The position numbers were made by a program, and so were the translations under genes. From Acidovorax sp. CF316 (GTDB lineage: Bacteria > Pseudomonadota > Gammaproteobacteria > Burkholderiales > Burkholderiaceae_C), in assembly GCF_000276605.1 (NCBI RefSeq), contig NZ_AKJX01000025.1, positions 1 through 51,963 of the forward strand: a stretch of 51,963 bases of DNA, in the 5' to 3' direction. Below, in pieces: positions 1 through 9,616 of this stretch; position 1 is the stretch's first letter; every line of letters begins with the position of its first letter. The notes below the pieces were generated by a model. The model was not told where the DNA came from and ran no database searches. It saw nothing but the letters and a program-made list of their open reading frames with translations.

Positions 1-578
1 GTCCAGCGCCGACAGCGGCTCGTCCGCCACGATGAAGTTCGGCTGCACTGCCAGCGCGCGCGCAATGCCGATGCGCTGGCGCTGCCCACCCGAGAACTCG
101 TGCGGAAAGCGGTCCGCATGCTCGGGCCTGAGGCCCACCTGCGTGAGCAGCTCGTGGATGCGCGGCAGGCGTGCCGCACCGCGCGCCTGGCGGTGCGTGT
201 CCAGCGCCTCGCCCAGCACCTCGCGGATGCGCATGCGCGGGTTCAGGCTGGCGTACGGGTCCTGGAAGATGATCTGGATCTTCGAGCGCAGCGGGCGGAA
301 CTGGCCCTGGCTCATTCCGGCCAGGTCCTGCCCGCCAGCGTCGCTGCCGTGGTACAGCATCTGGCCCGCCGTCGGGTCCACCAGGCGCGTCAGCAGGCGG
401 CCGATGGTGCTCTTGCCCGAGCCCGACTCGCCCACCAGGCCCAGGGTCTCGCCGCGCCGGATGGCAAAGCTCACGTCGTCCACCGCGCGCACCGGGTGCG
501 GGCCGCTGCCGAAGTACTTGCGCAGGCCGCGCACCTCGATGAGGTTGTCGCCCGGGGTCGGGGCCATGGCCACGGCGT

Positions 579-582
<4 letters not shown>
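1..582 (-). CDS. dppF: Peptide ABC transporter ATP-binding protein, DppF/OppF type (partial, C-terminus outside window)
   Basis: This is the second ATPase of a dipeptide/oligopeptide importer; it would couple ATP hydrolysis to uptake through the DppBC channel at the inner-membrane face. The first 194 codons are present. Walker A (GESGSGKS), the ABC signature (FSGGQRQR) and the Walker B/D-loop stretch ([12 protein letters not shown]) are readable, and the gene runs off the left edge just after the D-loop. The ATG at 582 overlaps the stop of the upstream ATPase gene by 4 bases (ATGA), showing translational coupling. The family is certain; the exact substrate (dipeptide, oligopeptide or other) cannot be read from the sequence. 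Confidence 0.93.
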
Positions 583-1631
<1,049 letters not shown>

Positions 1632-1692
1632 GGGGTGGGTGCCTTCGTAACGCGCTCGCCAGGGGCGGGCGCTTGCGTGGGTCGGTGAAAGC

Positions 1693-2562
1693 TCATGCGG
1701 CCTTCTTGAGCTTGGGGTCGAGCAGGTCGCGCACGCCGTCGCCCAGCATCTGCAGCGACAGGGCGGTGAACACGATGGCCAGGCCCGGGTAGAGAATCGT
1801 CCAGAACGCGCGGTCGGCCGATTCCAGGCTGCCCGCGATCATGGTGCCCCAGGTGGGGATGTCGGGCGGCACGCCCACGCCCAGGAAGGACAGGCCCGCC
1901 TCGGCCAGGATGGCATAGGCGAAGATGAAGGTCACCTGCACCAGGATGGGCGAGACCAGGTTGGGCAGGATGTGCTTGAGCAGGATGCGCGGCGTGCGCA
2001 CGCCCAGGGCGCGCGCGGCGTCCACGAACAGCAGCTCGCGCAGCACCAGGGTGCTGGCCCGCACCACGCGCGCCACGCGCGGCGTGTAGACGATGACCAG
2101 CGCCAGCATCACGTTCCACAGCGAGGCCCCCAGGATGGACACCAGGGCGATGCCCAGCAAGATGTCGGGGAAGGACATCATCGCGTCCACCACGCGCATC
2201 AGCGGCGCGTCCAGCCGCCGGAAGAAGCCCGCGAACATGCCCAGCAGCGTGCCGAACAGCACCGCGCCCGCGGCCGTGAGCCCGCCGATCAGCAGCGAAT
2301 AGCGTGCGCCGTGCACGATGCGCAGCATCACGTCGCGCCCGAGCTCGTCGGTGCCGGCCCAGTGCGCGGCCGAGGGCGCGTTCAGGCGCTCGCTGATCGA
2401 GATGGCGTTGGGGTCGGCGTCCGACACCCAGGGGAACACCGTGGCCACCGCGACCACCAGGGCCAGCACGATGGCCGAGGCCAGCACCACCTTGCGTGCG
2501 AACAGGCGGCGTGCCAGTGGCAGCCAGTAGTCCTTGAGATTGCGAATCAGGCCTTGCACCAT
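1693..2562 (-). CDS. dppC: Peptide ABC transporter permease, DppC type
   Basis: A 289-residue inner-membrane permease. After a short cytoplasmic N-terminus there is a first membrane helix (about residues 20-42), then a periplasmic loop with the typical AHWAGTDELGRDVMLRIVHGAR sequence split over a loop, and a C-terminal block of helices holding the EAA-type contact for the ATPase (around RALGVRTPRILLKHILPN). The frame is open 25 codons further upstream but that part overlaps dppB and lacks membrane character. The ATG at 2562 starts 1 base after the dppB stop, so I take it as the start. Confidence 0.93.
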   Translation of the reverse strand: MVQGLIRNLKDYWLPLARRLFARKVVLASAIVLALVVAVATVFPWVSDADPNAISISERLNAPSAAHWAGTDELGRDVMLRIVHGARYSLLIGGLTAAGAVLFGTLLGMFAGFFRRLDAPLMRVVDAMMSFPDILLGIALVSILGASLWNVMLALVIVYTPRVARVVRASTLVLRELLFVDAARALGVRTPRILLKHILPNLVSPILVQVTFIFAYAILAEAGLSFLGVGVPPDIPTWGTMIAGSLESADRAFWTILYPGLAIVFTALSLQMLGDGVRDLLDPKLKKAA

Positions 2563-2563
2563 G

Positions 2564-3511
2564 TCACTTGCCCTCCAGCCGGATGCGTGGGTCGACCAGC
2601 GTGTACAGGAAGTCGATGGCCAGGTTGATGAATACATAGATGGCCGCGATGACCAGCAGCGTGCCCTGGATCACCGGGTAGTCACGGCGCAGCACGGCGC
2701 GCACCACCAGATTGCCCACGCCGGGCAGGTTGAACACCGTCTCGGTCACCACCGTGCCGCCGATCATCAGCGCCAGTGTCAGGCCCAGCACCGTGACGAT
2801 GGGCACCAGCGCATTGCGCAGCACGTGCTTGACCATCACCGTGCCTTCGGCCAGGCCCTTGGCGCGTGCCGTGCGCACGTAGTCCTCGCCCAGGATGTCG
2901 AGCATCGAGGCGCGTGTGAAGCGGATGATCAGCGCCGAGTTCAGCAGCCCCAGCACCAGCGCCGGCAGCAGCAGGTGCGACAGGCGCTCGGCCAGCGGCG
3001 AGGCCGGGTCGCCATAGCCCGAGGCCGGGAACCAGCCGAGCTTGACCGCGAACAGCTGGATCAGGATCAGCCCGAGCCAGAAGCTGGGCACGCTGGCGCC
3101 CAGCATGGCCACGCCGCTCAGGGCCTGGTCACCGGGGCTGCCGCGCCAGATGGCGGCCGCCATGCCGCAGGGGATGCCGATCAGCGCCGCGATGCCCACC
3201 GCGAACAGCGCCAGGAACAGCGTGGGCTCGGCGCGCTCGAGCAGCGCCTGCGCCACCGGGCGCTGCAGAAAGATGGACTGGCCCAGGTTGCCCTGCAGCA
3301 GCTCGCCCACCCAGAGCACGAACTGCGTGGGCAGGGGCTTGTCCAGCCCGTACTGCACGCGCGCCGCGGCGATGTCCTCGGCCGTGGCCTGCTCGCCCAG
3401 CAGCAGCGCCACCGGGTCGCCCGAGGCCAGGCGCGTGAGCGCGAACACCAGCACCGCGACAAGGGCCAGCACCACCAGGGCGCCGCCCAGGCGGGTCATC
3501 AGAAAACGCAT
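2564..3511 (-). CDS. dppB: Peptide ABC transporter permease, DppB type
   Basis: A 315-residue inner-membrane permease that pairs with DppC to form the channel. It begins with the usual N-terminal helix (FLMTRLGGALVVLALVAVLV) and the family's periplasmic GDP(V/A) segment, and carries the EAA loop (DYVRTARAKGLAEGTVMVKH, about residues 210-230). Length and order are as in other dpp/opp operons. It follows the binding-protein gene after 27 bp and precedes dppC with a 1-base gap. Substrate is inferred only from family membership. Confidence 0.94.
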   Translation of the reverse strand: MRFLMTRLGGALVVLALVAVLVFALTRLASGDPVALLLGEQATAEDIAAARVQYGLDKPLPTQFVLWVGELLQGNLGQSIFLQRPVAQALLERAEPTLFLALFAVGIAALIGIPCGMAAAIWRGSPGDQALSGVAMLGASVPSFWLGLILIQLFAVKLGWFPASGYGDPASPLAERLSHLLLPALVLGLLNSALIIRFTRASMLDILGEDYVRTARAKGLAEGTVMVKHVLRNALVPIVTVLGLTLALMIGGTVVTETVFNLPGVGNLVVRAVLRRDYPVIQGTLLVIAAIYVFINLAIDFLYTLVDPRIRLEGK

Positions 3512-3538
3512 GGCAACGAACCTTCGTGCAGTGGGGGC

Positions 3539-5137
3539 TTACTTGGCCAGGCCCGTGTTCCAGAAGAACGGCCAGATCGCCGGCGTGTAGCCTTCCAGCT
3601 TGGCCGAGCGCGCCGAGAGGCCGTTGAACTTGCCGACCTCGATGAAGGGCACTTCGTCGTACACCACCTGCTGCACGGCACCCCACAGCGGGCCGCGCTT
3701 GGCGACATTGGTCTCCTGGTTGAAGGCCGTGAGCGTGGCCTTCTTGGCGGGCGAATCCCACCAGCCAGGCGCGCCGTCACCCAGCTGCGGCGGCGAGAGC
3801 ATGGGCTCTGGGAACAGGCCCGAGTGTGTGAAGTACACGTCCCACAGCTTGGCATCGTTGCGCCGCTGCACCAGTGTGGCCCAGTCCACCACCTGCAGCT
3901 CGGTCTTGAAGCCGGCCTTCTTGAGCTGCTCGGCCATCACCAGCGCCATGTTGTAGTGGAACTCGTACTGCCGGCTGGCCATGATGCGCACCGGCTGGCC
4001 GCTGTAGCCGGCCTTGGCCGCCTGGTCCTTGGCAGCCTGCGGGTTGCGCTCGTTGTACAGCTTGCTGCCCGCGTCCGAGTAGTAGGGCGTGCCCTTGGGG
4101 AAGAAGTTCGGCTCCACCACGAAGAAGCGGTTGTCGCCAAAGCCCGCAGCCAGCAGCTCGCCCGAGCCCACGGCGGTCTGCACCGCGCGGCGCAGCGGCT
4201 GCGCGGCCAGCACGCCTTCCTTGGTGTTGAAGACGATGTAGGGGAAACCGAAGTTCTTGGTCACGATGGGCACCACGGCCGGGGCACCCTTGTCGATGCG
4301 GCTGGCCGCTTCCACGGGCAGCAGGTCGGCGTACTGGAACTGGCCCGACAGGGCGCCCTCCACGCGGGTGTTGGCGTTGGGCACGGGCACGAAGCGCAGT
4401 TCGTCGAGCAGGGCCTCGCGGCGGCCGGCATAGCCGCTCGGGGCCTCCTTGCGGGCGCTGTAGGTGTCGTGGCGCACCAGCACCGTGAACTGGTCGGGGC
4501 GGCGCTCCTTGAACTTGTAGGGACCGGTGCCGATGAAATCCTTGAGCTGCGGCGCGATGCTCTCCTTGGCCATGATGGCGGCCATGCCGCTGGGCAGCGC
4601 CAGCTGGGCCAACAGCGGTGCATAGGGCGCCTTGAGCTTGAGCTCCACCGACAGCGGGCCCTTGGCGGTGAGCGAGGCCACCTCCTTGCCCACGGCCTTG
4701 CCGCGCGGCGACAGCTCCATCCAGCGCTGCAGCGAGGCCACCACGTCGTCGGCATTCAGGTCGCGGCCGTTGTGCAGCTTCACTTCCTTGCGCAGGGCGA
4801 TGGTGTAGGTCAGGCCGTCCTTGGACACGGAGGGCAGGCCCTCGGCCAGCATGGGCGCCACGGCCCAGTTCGCGTCGAAGGTGTACAGCGGCTCGTAGAC
4901 GTGCTGCATGATGGTGCCGACCAGGTCGGCCGTGCTCACCATGGGGTCCAGCCCCTGGGGCTCGCCGACCATGGCCAGGTTGGCGGCGCCCCCCTTGGCG
5001 GGGGCGGCCAGGGCGGGCTGGCCCGACCCCAGGGCCACGAGCACGGCAGCACTTGCTGCCAGGCCCAGAACGCTGCGCCTGGCGGCCTGAACAGGCCTTC
5101 CGGGCGTCAACCAATCACGGATGGATGAGGATTGCAT
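3539..5137 (-). CDS. Periplasmic peptide-binding protein, SBP family 5 (DppA-like)
   Basis: A 532-residue extracytoplasmic solute-binding protein and first gene of the transporter operon. A long signal peptide follows a basic N-terminus (VQAARRSVLGL) and ends near ALAAP at about residue 45. The mature part has SBP_bac_5 landmarks: GEPQGLDPMVSTADL near the start, an LAEGLPSVSKDGLTYTI segment and the TGPYKF motif mid-protein. It would deliver the substrate to DppBC. The neighbouring RidA-like and sugar-kinase genes hint that the ligand may be an amino-acid or amino-sugar derivative instead of a common dipeptide; this is inference. Confidence 0.93.
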   Translation of the reverse strand: MQSSSIRDWLTPGRPVQAARRSVLGLAASAAVLVALGSGQPALAAPAKGGAANLAMVGEPQGLDPMVSTADLVGTIMQHVYEPLYTFDANWAVAPMLAEGLPSVSKDGLTYTIALRKEVKLHNGRDLNADDVVASLQRWMELSPRGKAVGKEVASLTAKGPLSVELKLKAPYAPLLAQLALPSGMAAIMAKESIAPQLKDFIGTGPYKFKERRPDQFTVLVRHDTYSARKEAPSGYAGRREALLDELRFVPVPNANTRVEGALSGQFQYADLLPVEAASRIDKGAPAVVPIVTKNFGFPYIVFNTKEGVLAAQPLRRAVQTAVGSGELLAAGFGDNRFFVVEPNFFPKGTPYYSDAGSKLYNERNPQAAKDQAAKAGYSGQPVRIMASRQYEFHYNMALVMAEQLKKAGFKTELQVVDWATLVQRRNDAKLWDVYFTHSGLFPEPMLSPPQLGDGAPGWWDSPAKKATLTAFNQETNVAKRGPLWGAVQQVVYDEVPFIEVGKFNGLSARSAKLEGYTPAIWPFFWNTGLAK

Positions 5138-5150
5138 CGTGGCTCCATAA

Positions 5151-5236
5151 GTAATAACATTACATTTTTAATCGTAGATGACTCGTTTGTGAAAGTCAAA
5201 CGGGTTTTTTCCGATGATTTATGTAAATTCATTACA
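5151..5236. promoter_or_regulatory. Divergent control region with two TGTAA/TTACA palindromes
   Basis: The 111 bp between the binding-protein gene and the RidA gene is AT-rich against GC-rich surroundings. It holds two similar dyads: GTAAT-aac-ATTAC at 5151-5163 and TGTAA-attca-TTACA at 5222-5236. The second sits directly in front of the AAGGAG ribosome-binding site of the RidA gene, so bound protein could block transcription or initiation. The shared half-site suggests one regulator controls both directions. No regulator gene for it is recognisable in the window. Confidence 0.5.
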
Positions 5237-5248
5237 CAAGGAGCTTGC

Positions 5249-5641
5249 ATGAGCCATGTAGAACTGCTGGGCCAGTCCCCCATTGCATCCGACCGCCAGG
5301 CGCGTCCCCTGTCGCCCGCCACGCGCGCCGGCGACTTCGTCTTCGTCTCGGGCCAGGTGCCCACGGACGACCAGGGTCAGGTCATCGTCGGCGGCATTGA
5401 GGCCCAGACGCGCCAGGTGTTCCAGCGCGTCAAGGACGCCCTGGCGCTGGCCGACTGCACCCTGGCCGACGTGGCCAAGGTCAGCGTCTGGCTGGCCGAT
5501 GCGCGCGATTTCGGCAGCTTCAACCGCGTCTACATGGAGTGCTTCGGCGAACACCGGCCGGCCCGCTCCACGGTGGAGTCGCGCCTCATGATCGACGCCA
5601 AGGTCGAGATCGACGTCACCGCCTATAAGCCCCGTGCCTGA
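5249..5641 (+). CDS. RidA family (YjgF/YER057c/UK114) protein
   Basis: A 130-residue RidA-family protein. Archetypal RidA hydrolyses reactive enamine/imine intermediates made by PLP-dependent dehydratases. Family features are the VSGQVPTD segment after the first strand, QTRQVFQRVKDALA, and the C-terminal half with the conserved arginine in RPARSTVESR. The start at 5249 has AAGGAG six bases upstream; longer readings start inside the control region. It overlaps the kinase gene by 8 bases. The placement with a transporter and a kinase suggests a specialised subgroup acting in a catabolic pathway. Confidence 0.92.
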   Translation: MSHVELLGQSPIASDRQARPLSPATRAGDFVFVSGQVPTDDQGQVIVGGIEAQTRQVFQRVKDALALADCTLADVAKVSVWLADARDFGSFNRVYMECFGEHRPARSTVESRLMIDAKVEIDVTAYKPRA

Positions 5642-6587
5642 GCGTTCCACCACCTCCGTGGGCAAGACCTTCGACGTGGCCGCGCTCGGCGAGGCCATGG
5701 TCGAGTTCAACCAGGTCCACCCCGGCCAGCCGCAGTACCTGCGCGGCTTCGGCGGCGACACCAGCAATGCCGCCATTGCGGCGGCACGGGCCGGCGCGCG
5801 CGTGGCCTACCTCACGCGCATCGGGCAGGACAGCTTCGGCCAGGCGCTCACCGCGCTGTGGCGCGCCGAGGGCGTGGACACCCGCGCCGTGCAGAGCGAC
5901 GGCGAGCACCCCACCGGCATCTACTTCGTCTCGCATGGAGCGGCCGGGCACGAGTTCAGCTACCTGCGCGCAGGGTCGGCCGCGAGCCGCATGGCGCCGC
6001 AGTGGCTGGCCGGCGAGCCCACGGCCGTGCTGCAGGCGGCCCGCATCCTGCACCTGTCGGGCATTTCGCTGGCCATCTCGCCGCAGGCCTGCGACACGGC
6101 CTTCGAGGCCATGCTTCTCGCGCGCGAGGCCGGCACCCTGGTGGCCTTCGACTCCAACCTGCGCCTCAAGCTCTGGCCGCTGGCGCGGGCCCAGGCCTGC
6201 ATCGCTCAGGCCGTGGCGCTGTGCGACATCTTCCTGCCCAGCCTGGAGGACATGCAGGCCCTGACCGGCCTGTCCGATCCCGAGGCCATAGTCGACTGGG
6301 GCCATGCGCGTGGCGCGGCCACCGTGGTGCTCAAGCTCGGTGCCGAGGGGGCCCTGGCCAGCGACGGCCAGCTCAGGGAGCGCATCATCGGCCTGCGCGT
6401 CACGCCCGTGGACGCCACCGGTGCCGGCGACTGCTTCTGCGGCAACCTGCTGGCCCGCCTGGCCCAGGGTGACGACGTGTTCGCGGCGGCGCGCTATGCC
6501 AATGCCGCGGCCGCGCTGGCCGTGCAGGGCTATGGCGCCGTGGCGCCCCTGCCGTACGCGCGCCAGGTGCAGGTGCCGGCCGCCTGA
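5634..6587 (+). CDS. PfkB-family sugar kinase (2-keto-3-deoxygluconate kinase-like)
   Basis: A 317-residue ribokinase-fold kinase. The first PfkB signature is at GGDTSNAAIAAARAGARVA (about residues 43-61) and the second at DATGAGDCFCGNLLA (about residues 261-275), where the Asp of GAGD is the catalytic base of the family. The N-terminal GEAMVEFN resembles KdgK/ribokinase strand 1. The start is GTG at 5634, overlapping the RidA stop by 8 bases, so translation is coupled. It would phosphorylate a sugar or sugar acid made from the imported compound. The exact substrate is unknown; KDG kinase is the nearest type by eye. Confidence 0.85.
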   Translation: MPERSTTSVGKTFDVAALGEAMVEFNQVHPGQPQYLRGFGGDTSNAAIAAARAGARVAYLTRIGQDSFGQALTALWRAEGVDTRAVQSDGEHPTGIYFVSHGAAGHEFSYLRAGSAASRMAPQWLAGEPTAVLQAARILHLSGISLAISPQACDTAFEAMLLAREAGTLVAFDSNLRLKLWPLARAQACIAQAVALCDIFLPSLEDMQALTGLSDPEAIVDWGHARGAATVVLKLGAEGALASDGQLRERIIGLRVTPVDATGAGDCFCGNLLARLAQGDDVFAAARYANAAAALAVQGYGAVAPLPYARQVQVPAA

Positions 6588-6621
6588 ACCGGTGGGGCAG
6601 GGCCGTCGGCACCTGCCCCGG

Positions 6622-7518
6622 TCATGCCGCGAACAGGTCGGACCGGGCGGCCTTGGTGATGGCGGCCACGCAGGGGTGGCTGATGCGCCGCTCCACCGAG
6701 ATCGCAAAGAACTCCTCGACCAGCTCCGTGGAGCGACCGATCACCTCGACCCCGAACTGGGCCTGGGTCTCCTCTTCCAGCACCGTGGGCGAGGTGAACA
6801 CCCCGCGCCCCTCGCGCCCGAAGGCGTTCATCAGCGCGCTGTCGTCGAACTCTCCCACCAGGCGCGGCTGCAGCTGGTGCTTGTTGAACCAGTGGTCGAG
6901 CTGCTGGCGCACCGAGGACATGGGCCCCTGGATCAGCATCGGCGCGCCATGCAGGCACTTGGGGAACGGGCCTTGCAGCTGGCTGCGCAGGGCCGGTGCG
7001 CAGAAGAAGCTCATGGAGCTGGTGCCCAGGCCGTGGTTGAAGGCCTTGACGCCGATCTTCCGGGAGACCGGCTCGTCCGCCAGCACCAGGTCCAGCCGGT
7101 TCAGGCTCAGCTGCGCCACCAGCTCCGGGAACTTGCCCTCGTGGCAGGTCATGTGCACCTGTTCGGCCAGGCCCATTGCCGGCTCCAGCAGGCGGTAGGC
7201 GACCGACTTGGCCACCGAATCCGCCACGCCCACGCGGAACTCCAGCGGGCGCGATTGCCCGCGCGCCAGGCGGATGGACTTTTCCAGCTCGTCGCCCAGC
7301 GCAAAGATCTGCTCCGCATAACCGAGTGCCACCCGGCCCTCGCTGGTCAGCTCCAGCCCTCGGCCGCGCTTCTTGAACAGGTCGTGGCCCAGCCATTCCT
7401 CGAGCTGCTTGATCTGGCCCGAGAGCGTCTGCGGCGTGGTGTTGAGCTGCTCGCCGGCGCGCATGATGCCGCCCGCCTTGGCCGTGGTCCAGAAGTAGCG
7501 CAGGTGCTTGAAGTTCAT
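6622..7518 (-). CDS. LysR-family transcriptional activator, NhaR-like
   Basis: A 298-residue LysR-type regulator. The N-terminal winged helix (residues 1-65) begins NFKHLRYFWTTAKAGGI and contains TTPQTLSGQIKQLEEWLG, the form typical of NhaR and not of CysB/CbbR types. The rest is the periplasmic-binding-like effector domain. In Escherichia coli NhaR activates the sodium/proton antiporter gene nhaA in response to Na+, but no antiporter lies nearby here, so the target is open. It ends 34 bp from the convergent kinase gene and is transcribed away from the IscR-like gene. Confidence 0.88.
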   Translation of the reverse strand: MNFKHLRYFWTTAKAGGIMRAGEQLNTTPQTLSGQIKQLEEWLGHDLFKKRGRGLELTSEGRVALGYAEQIFALGDELEKSIRLARGQSRPLEFRVGVADSVAKSVAYRLLEPAMGLAEQVHMTCHEGKFPELVAQLSLNRLDLVLADEPVSRKIGVKAFNHGLGTSSMSFFCAPALRSQLQGPFPKCLHGAPMLIQGPMSSVRQQLDHWFNKHQLQPRLVGEFDDSALMNAFGREGRGVFTSPTVLEEETQAQFGVEVIGRSTELVEEFFAISVERRISHPCVAAITKAARSDLFAA

Positions 7519-7532
7519 GCCGTCTCCTTGAT

Positions 7533-7551
7533 ACTTCGCAAAAAACGAAGT
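7533..7551. promoter_or_regulatory. LysR-type operator in front of the NhaR-like gene
   Basis: ACTTCG (7533-7538) and CGAAGT (7546-7551) form a perfect inverted repeat over an A-rich spacer, containing the T-N11-A pattern expected for LysR-type binding sites. It lies 15-33 bp upstream of the LysR-type start codon, inside an AT-rich divergent region, which fits autoregulation. A further CGAAGT half-site occurs at about 7579, possibly the second subsite. Confidence 0.5.
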
Positions 7552-7675
7552 AAAAATCCCAATAAATCGAATATACGCGAAGTGTCAAGATCCCTAAAGT
7601 ACGTCCATGGACAGATCGCGGAACGCCCCTTCGGGCACCGAACCCTGGCCATACAACGTTCACAAGGAGTCAAAG

Positions 7676-8230
7676 ATGCGTATCACTACCCGAGGGCAAC
7701 TTGCCGTGTCGGCCATGACCGATCTCGCACTGCGCCAGCAGATGCGTCCTGTGGCACTGTCGACCATCAGTGCACGCCAGGGCACCTCGCTGTCCTACCT
7801 GGAGCAGCTGTTCAGCGCGCTGCGGCGCGCCGGGCTGGTGGATAGCACGCGCGGGCCTGGCGGCGGCTACACGCTGGCGCGCCGCGCGGACCAGGTGTCC
7901 GTGGCCGACATCATCCTGGCGGTGGAAAACCTCAAGGGTGACGACACCCAGAGCCTGGCCCAGGGCCAGGCGGCGCAGATGAAGGCCATGACGGGTGAGC
8001 TGTGGATCACCTTCAACAGCCGGGTGATGGACTACCTGCAGTCCGTGACGCTGGCGGAGCTGGTGACGCAGGAACTGGCCCGTGGCGTGGTGGTGGAGTC
8101 CGGCGAGCCGGCGCCGCAGCAACGTGCCCGCGCTGTGCCAAGCGCCAAGCCCAAGCCGCGCCTGGCCGGGCTCGGTGTGCCCAACTCGGTGTTCGCACTG
8201 GGGAGCATGCCGCTGATGCAGCGGCGCTGA
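7676..8230 (+). CDS. Rrf2/IscR-like regulator lacking Fe-S ligands
   Basis: A 184-residue protein. Residues 1-66 match IscR closely (MRITTRGQLAVSAMTDLAL, QGTSLSYLEQLFSALRRAGLV, RGPGGGY), so the DNA-binding half is intact. It aligns without gaps over the IscR cluster loop, yet the three cysteines are replaced (Q92, Q98, A104) and His107 by Gly107; the protein has no cysteine at all. It cannot hold a [2Fe-2S] cluster in the IscR manner. The C-terminal tail is Pro/Ala/Lys-rich. The ATG at 7676 follows AAGGAG; upstream in-frame starts lack one. It is monocistronic and not next to isc genes. Confidence 0.9.
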   Translation: MRITTRGQLAVSAMTDLALRQQMRPVALSTISARQGTSLSYLEQLFSALRRAGLVDSTRGPGGGYTLARRADQVSVADIILAVENLKGDDTQSLAQGQAAQMKAMTGELWITFNSRVMDYLQSVTLAELVTQELARGVVVESGEPAPQQRARAVPSAKPKPRLAGLGVPNSVFALGSMPLMQRR

Positions 8231-8245
8231 GAGGGGTGCGGGGGA

Positions 8246-8265
8246 GGGGCGGCGGCTGCCGCCCC
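8246..8265. terminator. GC-rich hairpin between convergent genes
   Basis: GGGGCGGC and GCCGCCCC are perfect complements around a GGCT loop, placed between the stop codons of the IscR-like gene and the VOC gene. There is no T-run on either side, so it is at best a weak intrinsic terminator or an mRNA 3'-end stabiliser for both genes. Confidence 0.4.
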
Positions 8266-8287
8266 TGGCTCCCGGCGCGGTGGCGGC

Positions 8288-8701
8288 CTACGCCGCGTAC
8301 ACCTGTTCCATGGATTTGAAGCCCTTCATCTCGATCGGGTTGCCGCTCGGGTCGTAGAAGAACATCGTCCACTGCTCCCCGGGTTCGCCCTCGAAGCGCA
8401 CCTGGGGCGCAAGCACGAATGGCGTGCCGGCCGCCTTCAGGCGCTCGGCCACGGCCTTCCAGGCGGGCAATTCAAGGATGGCGCCGAAGTGCGGCATGGG
8501 CACCAGGTGCTCGCCCACATGGCCGGTGGCGGCGCTGGTGAACGGCGTGCCCAGGTGCAGGGAGATCTGGTGGCCGAAGAAGTCGAAATCGACCCAGGTG
8601 TCGGTGCTGCGGCCTTCGCGGCAGCCCAGCACGCCGCCGTAGAAACGGCGGGCTGCGTCGAGGTCAGTGACGTTGAAGGCAAGGTGAAAAAGGCTGTGCA
8701 T
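8288..8701 (-). CDS. VOC-family protein (glyoxalase/dioxygenase fold)
   Basis: A 137-residue metal-binding vicinal-oxygen-chelate protein. It begins with the paired βαβββ pattern (HLAFNVTDLDAARRFYGGVLGC) and ends with the FFYDPSGNPIEMKGF strand that carries the family's second metal glutamate. Candidate metal ligands are His in FHLAFNV, His in QISLHLG and Glu in NPIEMKG. The closest type by eye is the dioxygenase-like VOC group; the substrate cannot be told. The ATG at 8701 opens directly onto the first strand; an upstream extension is arginine-rich and unlikely. Confidence 0.88.
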   Translation of the reverse strand: MHSLFHLAFNVTDLDAARRFYGGVLGCREGRSTDTWVDFDFFGHQISLHLGTPFTSAATGHVGEHLVPMPHFGAILELPAWKAVAERLKAAGTPFVLAPQVRFEGEPGEQWTMFFYDPSGNPIEMKGFKSMEQVYAA

Positions 8702-8741
8702 CGGTGCAGGATAGCAGCGGATGCGCTCCCCCCTGGCGACG

Positions 8742-9386
8742 TCAGCCTTTCGGTCTGGCCAGCATCTCGGCCGTGTTGGTCTTGCGGTCGGCATTCACGC
8801 GCGCCACGTGGGGGCGCTCGTTCATGCGGGCCAGGTAGTCGCGCACCGGCAGCTCGGCCAGGAAGTCGCGGCCGTAGATGATCTTCGTGGCCGACGACAC
8901 CAGCGGCAGGTGCACGATGGCCGCGCAGTCCGCCGCGGTGAAGCTGTCACCGCCGATGAAGGGGCTGAACTTCGTGAGCTGGGCGAAGGCGGTGATGTTC
9001 TTGGCCAGTTGGGCGCCGACCTTCTCGCGCGCCGCCTCGCTCACCGTGCCGCCGAAAAAGGCCTGGGGGTAGAGGTTGCGCGCCACCAGCTCCAGGTGCA
9101 GCTCCATGAAGGTGATCAGCTCGCGCACCTTGCCAGCGGCCAGCGGGTCGGCCGGGATCAGCGGGTGCTCGGGGTAGGCCGACTCGATGTAGTCGGCGAT
9201 CACCGCCGACTCGCACAGCGTGCCGTTCGGGGTGCGCAGGTAGGGCACCTTGCCCAGCGGGCTGGCGCTGCGGTCGGTCTCGCCGATCCAGGCCAGTTCT
9301 TCGGTGAAGGGCACGCCCTTTTCGAGCAGCGCGAGCTTGACCTTGTTGTAGTAGTTGCTGGCCGAAAAGCCGCAGAGGGTGAGCAT
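8742..9386 (-). CDS. Glutathione S-transferase family protein
   Basis: A 214-residue cytosolic GST. The thioredoxin-fold N-terminal domain (residues 1-80) starts LTLCGFSASNYYNKVKLAL, with the usual GSH-activating Ser/Cys region near residues 5-9, the cis-proline loop (GKVPYL) and the ES(A)VI turn that binds the glutamyl group. The helical C-terminal domain contains the FTAADCAA capping motif. It would conjugate or reduce electrophilic compounds with glutathione; the class and substrate are unknown. It is a single-gene unit, divergent from the copper chaperone gene. Confidence 0.9.
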   Translation of the reverse strand: MLTLCGFSASNYYNKVKLALLEKGVPFTEELAWIGETDRSASPLGKVPYLRTPNGTLCESAVIADYIESAYPEHPLIPADPLAAGKVRELITFMELHLELVARNLYPQAFFGGTVSEAAREKVGAQLAKNITAFAQLTKFSPFIGGDSFTAADCAAIVHLPLVSSATKIIYGRDFLAELPVRDYLARMNERPHVARVNADRKTNTAEMLARPKG

Positions 9387-9616
9387 GGGGTGTCTCCTGT
9401 ATCTCTTGGTAGGGGTCGTTGCCGGGTGCCATGCTAGGCGGTCGGCCGGCCCGGCCCGGTCGCGCAGATGACGCATGCACCGGTCCTACAATGGTCCGCA
9501 TCCGCCGCAGCGGGTGGCCGCTGCCCAGGGAGTTTGCGCCGCTCTGCCCCCGGCCGCCAGCCTTTGCCGCATCCATGCCGCGCGGTGCACCATCGTTTCC
9601 CAGGAGCCCACCACCC

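Noticed and set aside
2534..5128. 864-codon open frame on the plus strand opposite the dpp genes
   Set aside because: Gln/His/Arg/Ala-rich composition with no domain; it is the antisense shadow of GC-rich permease and binding-protein genes.
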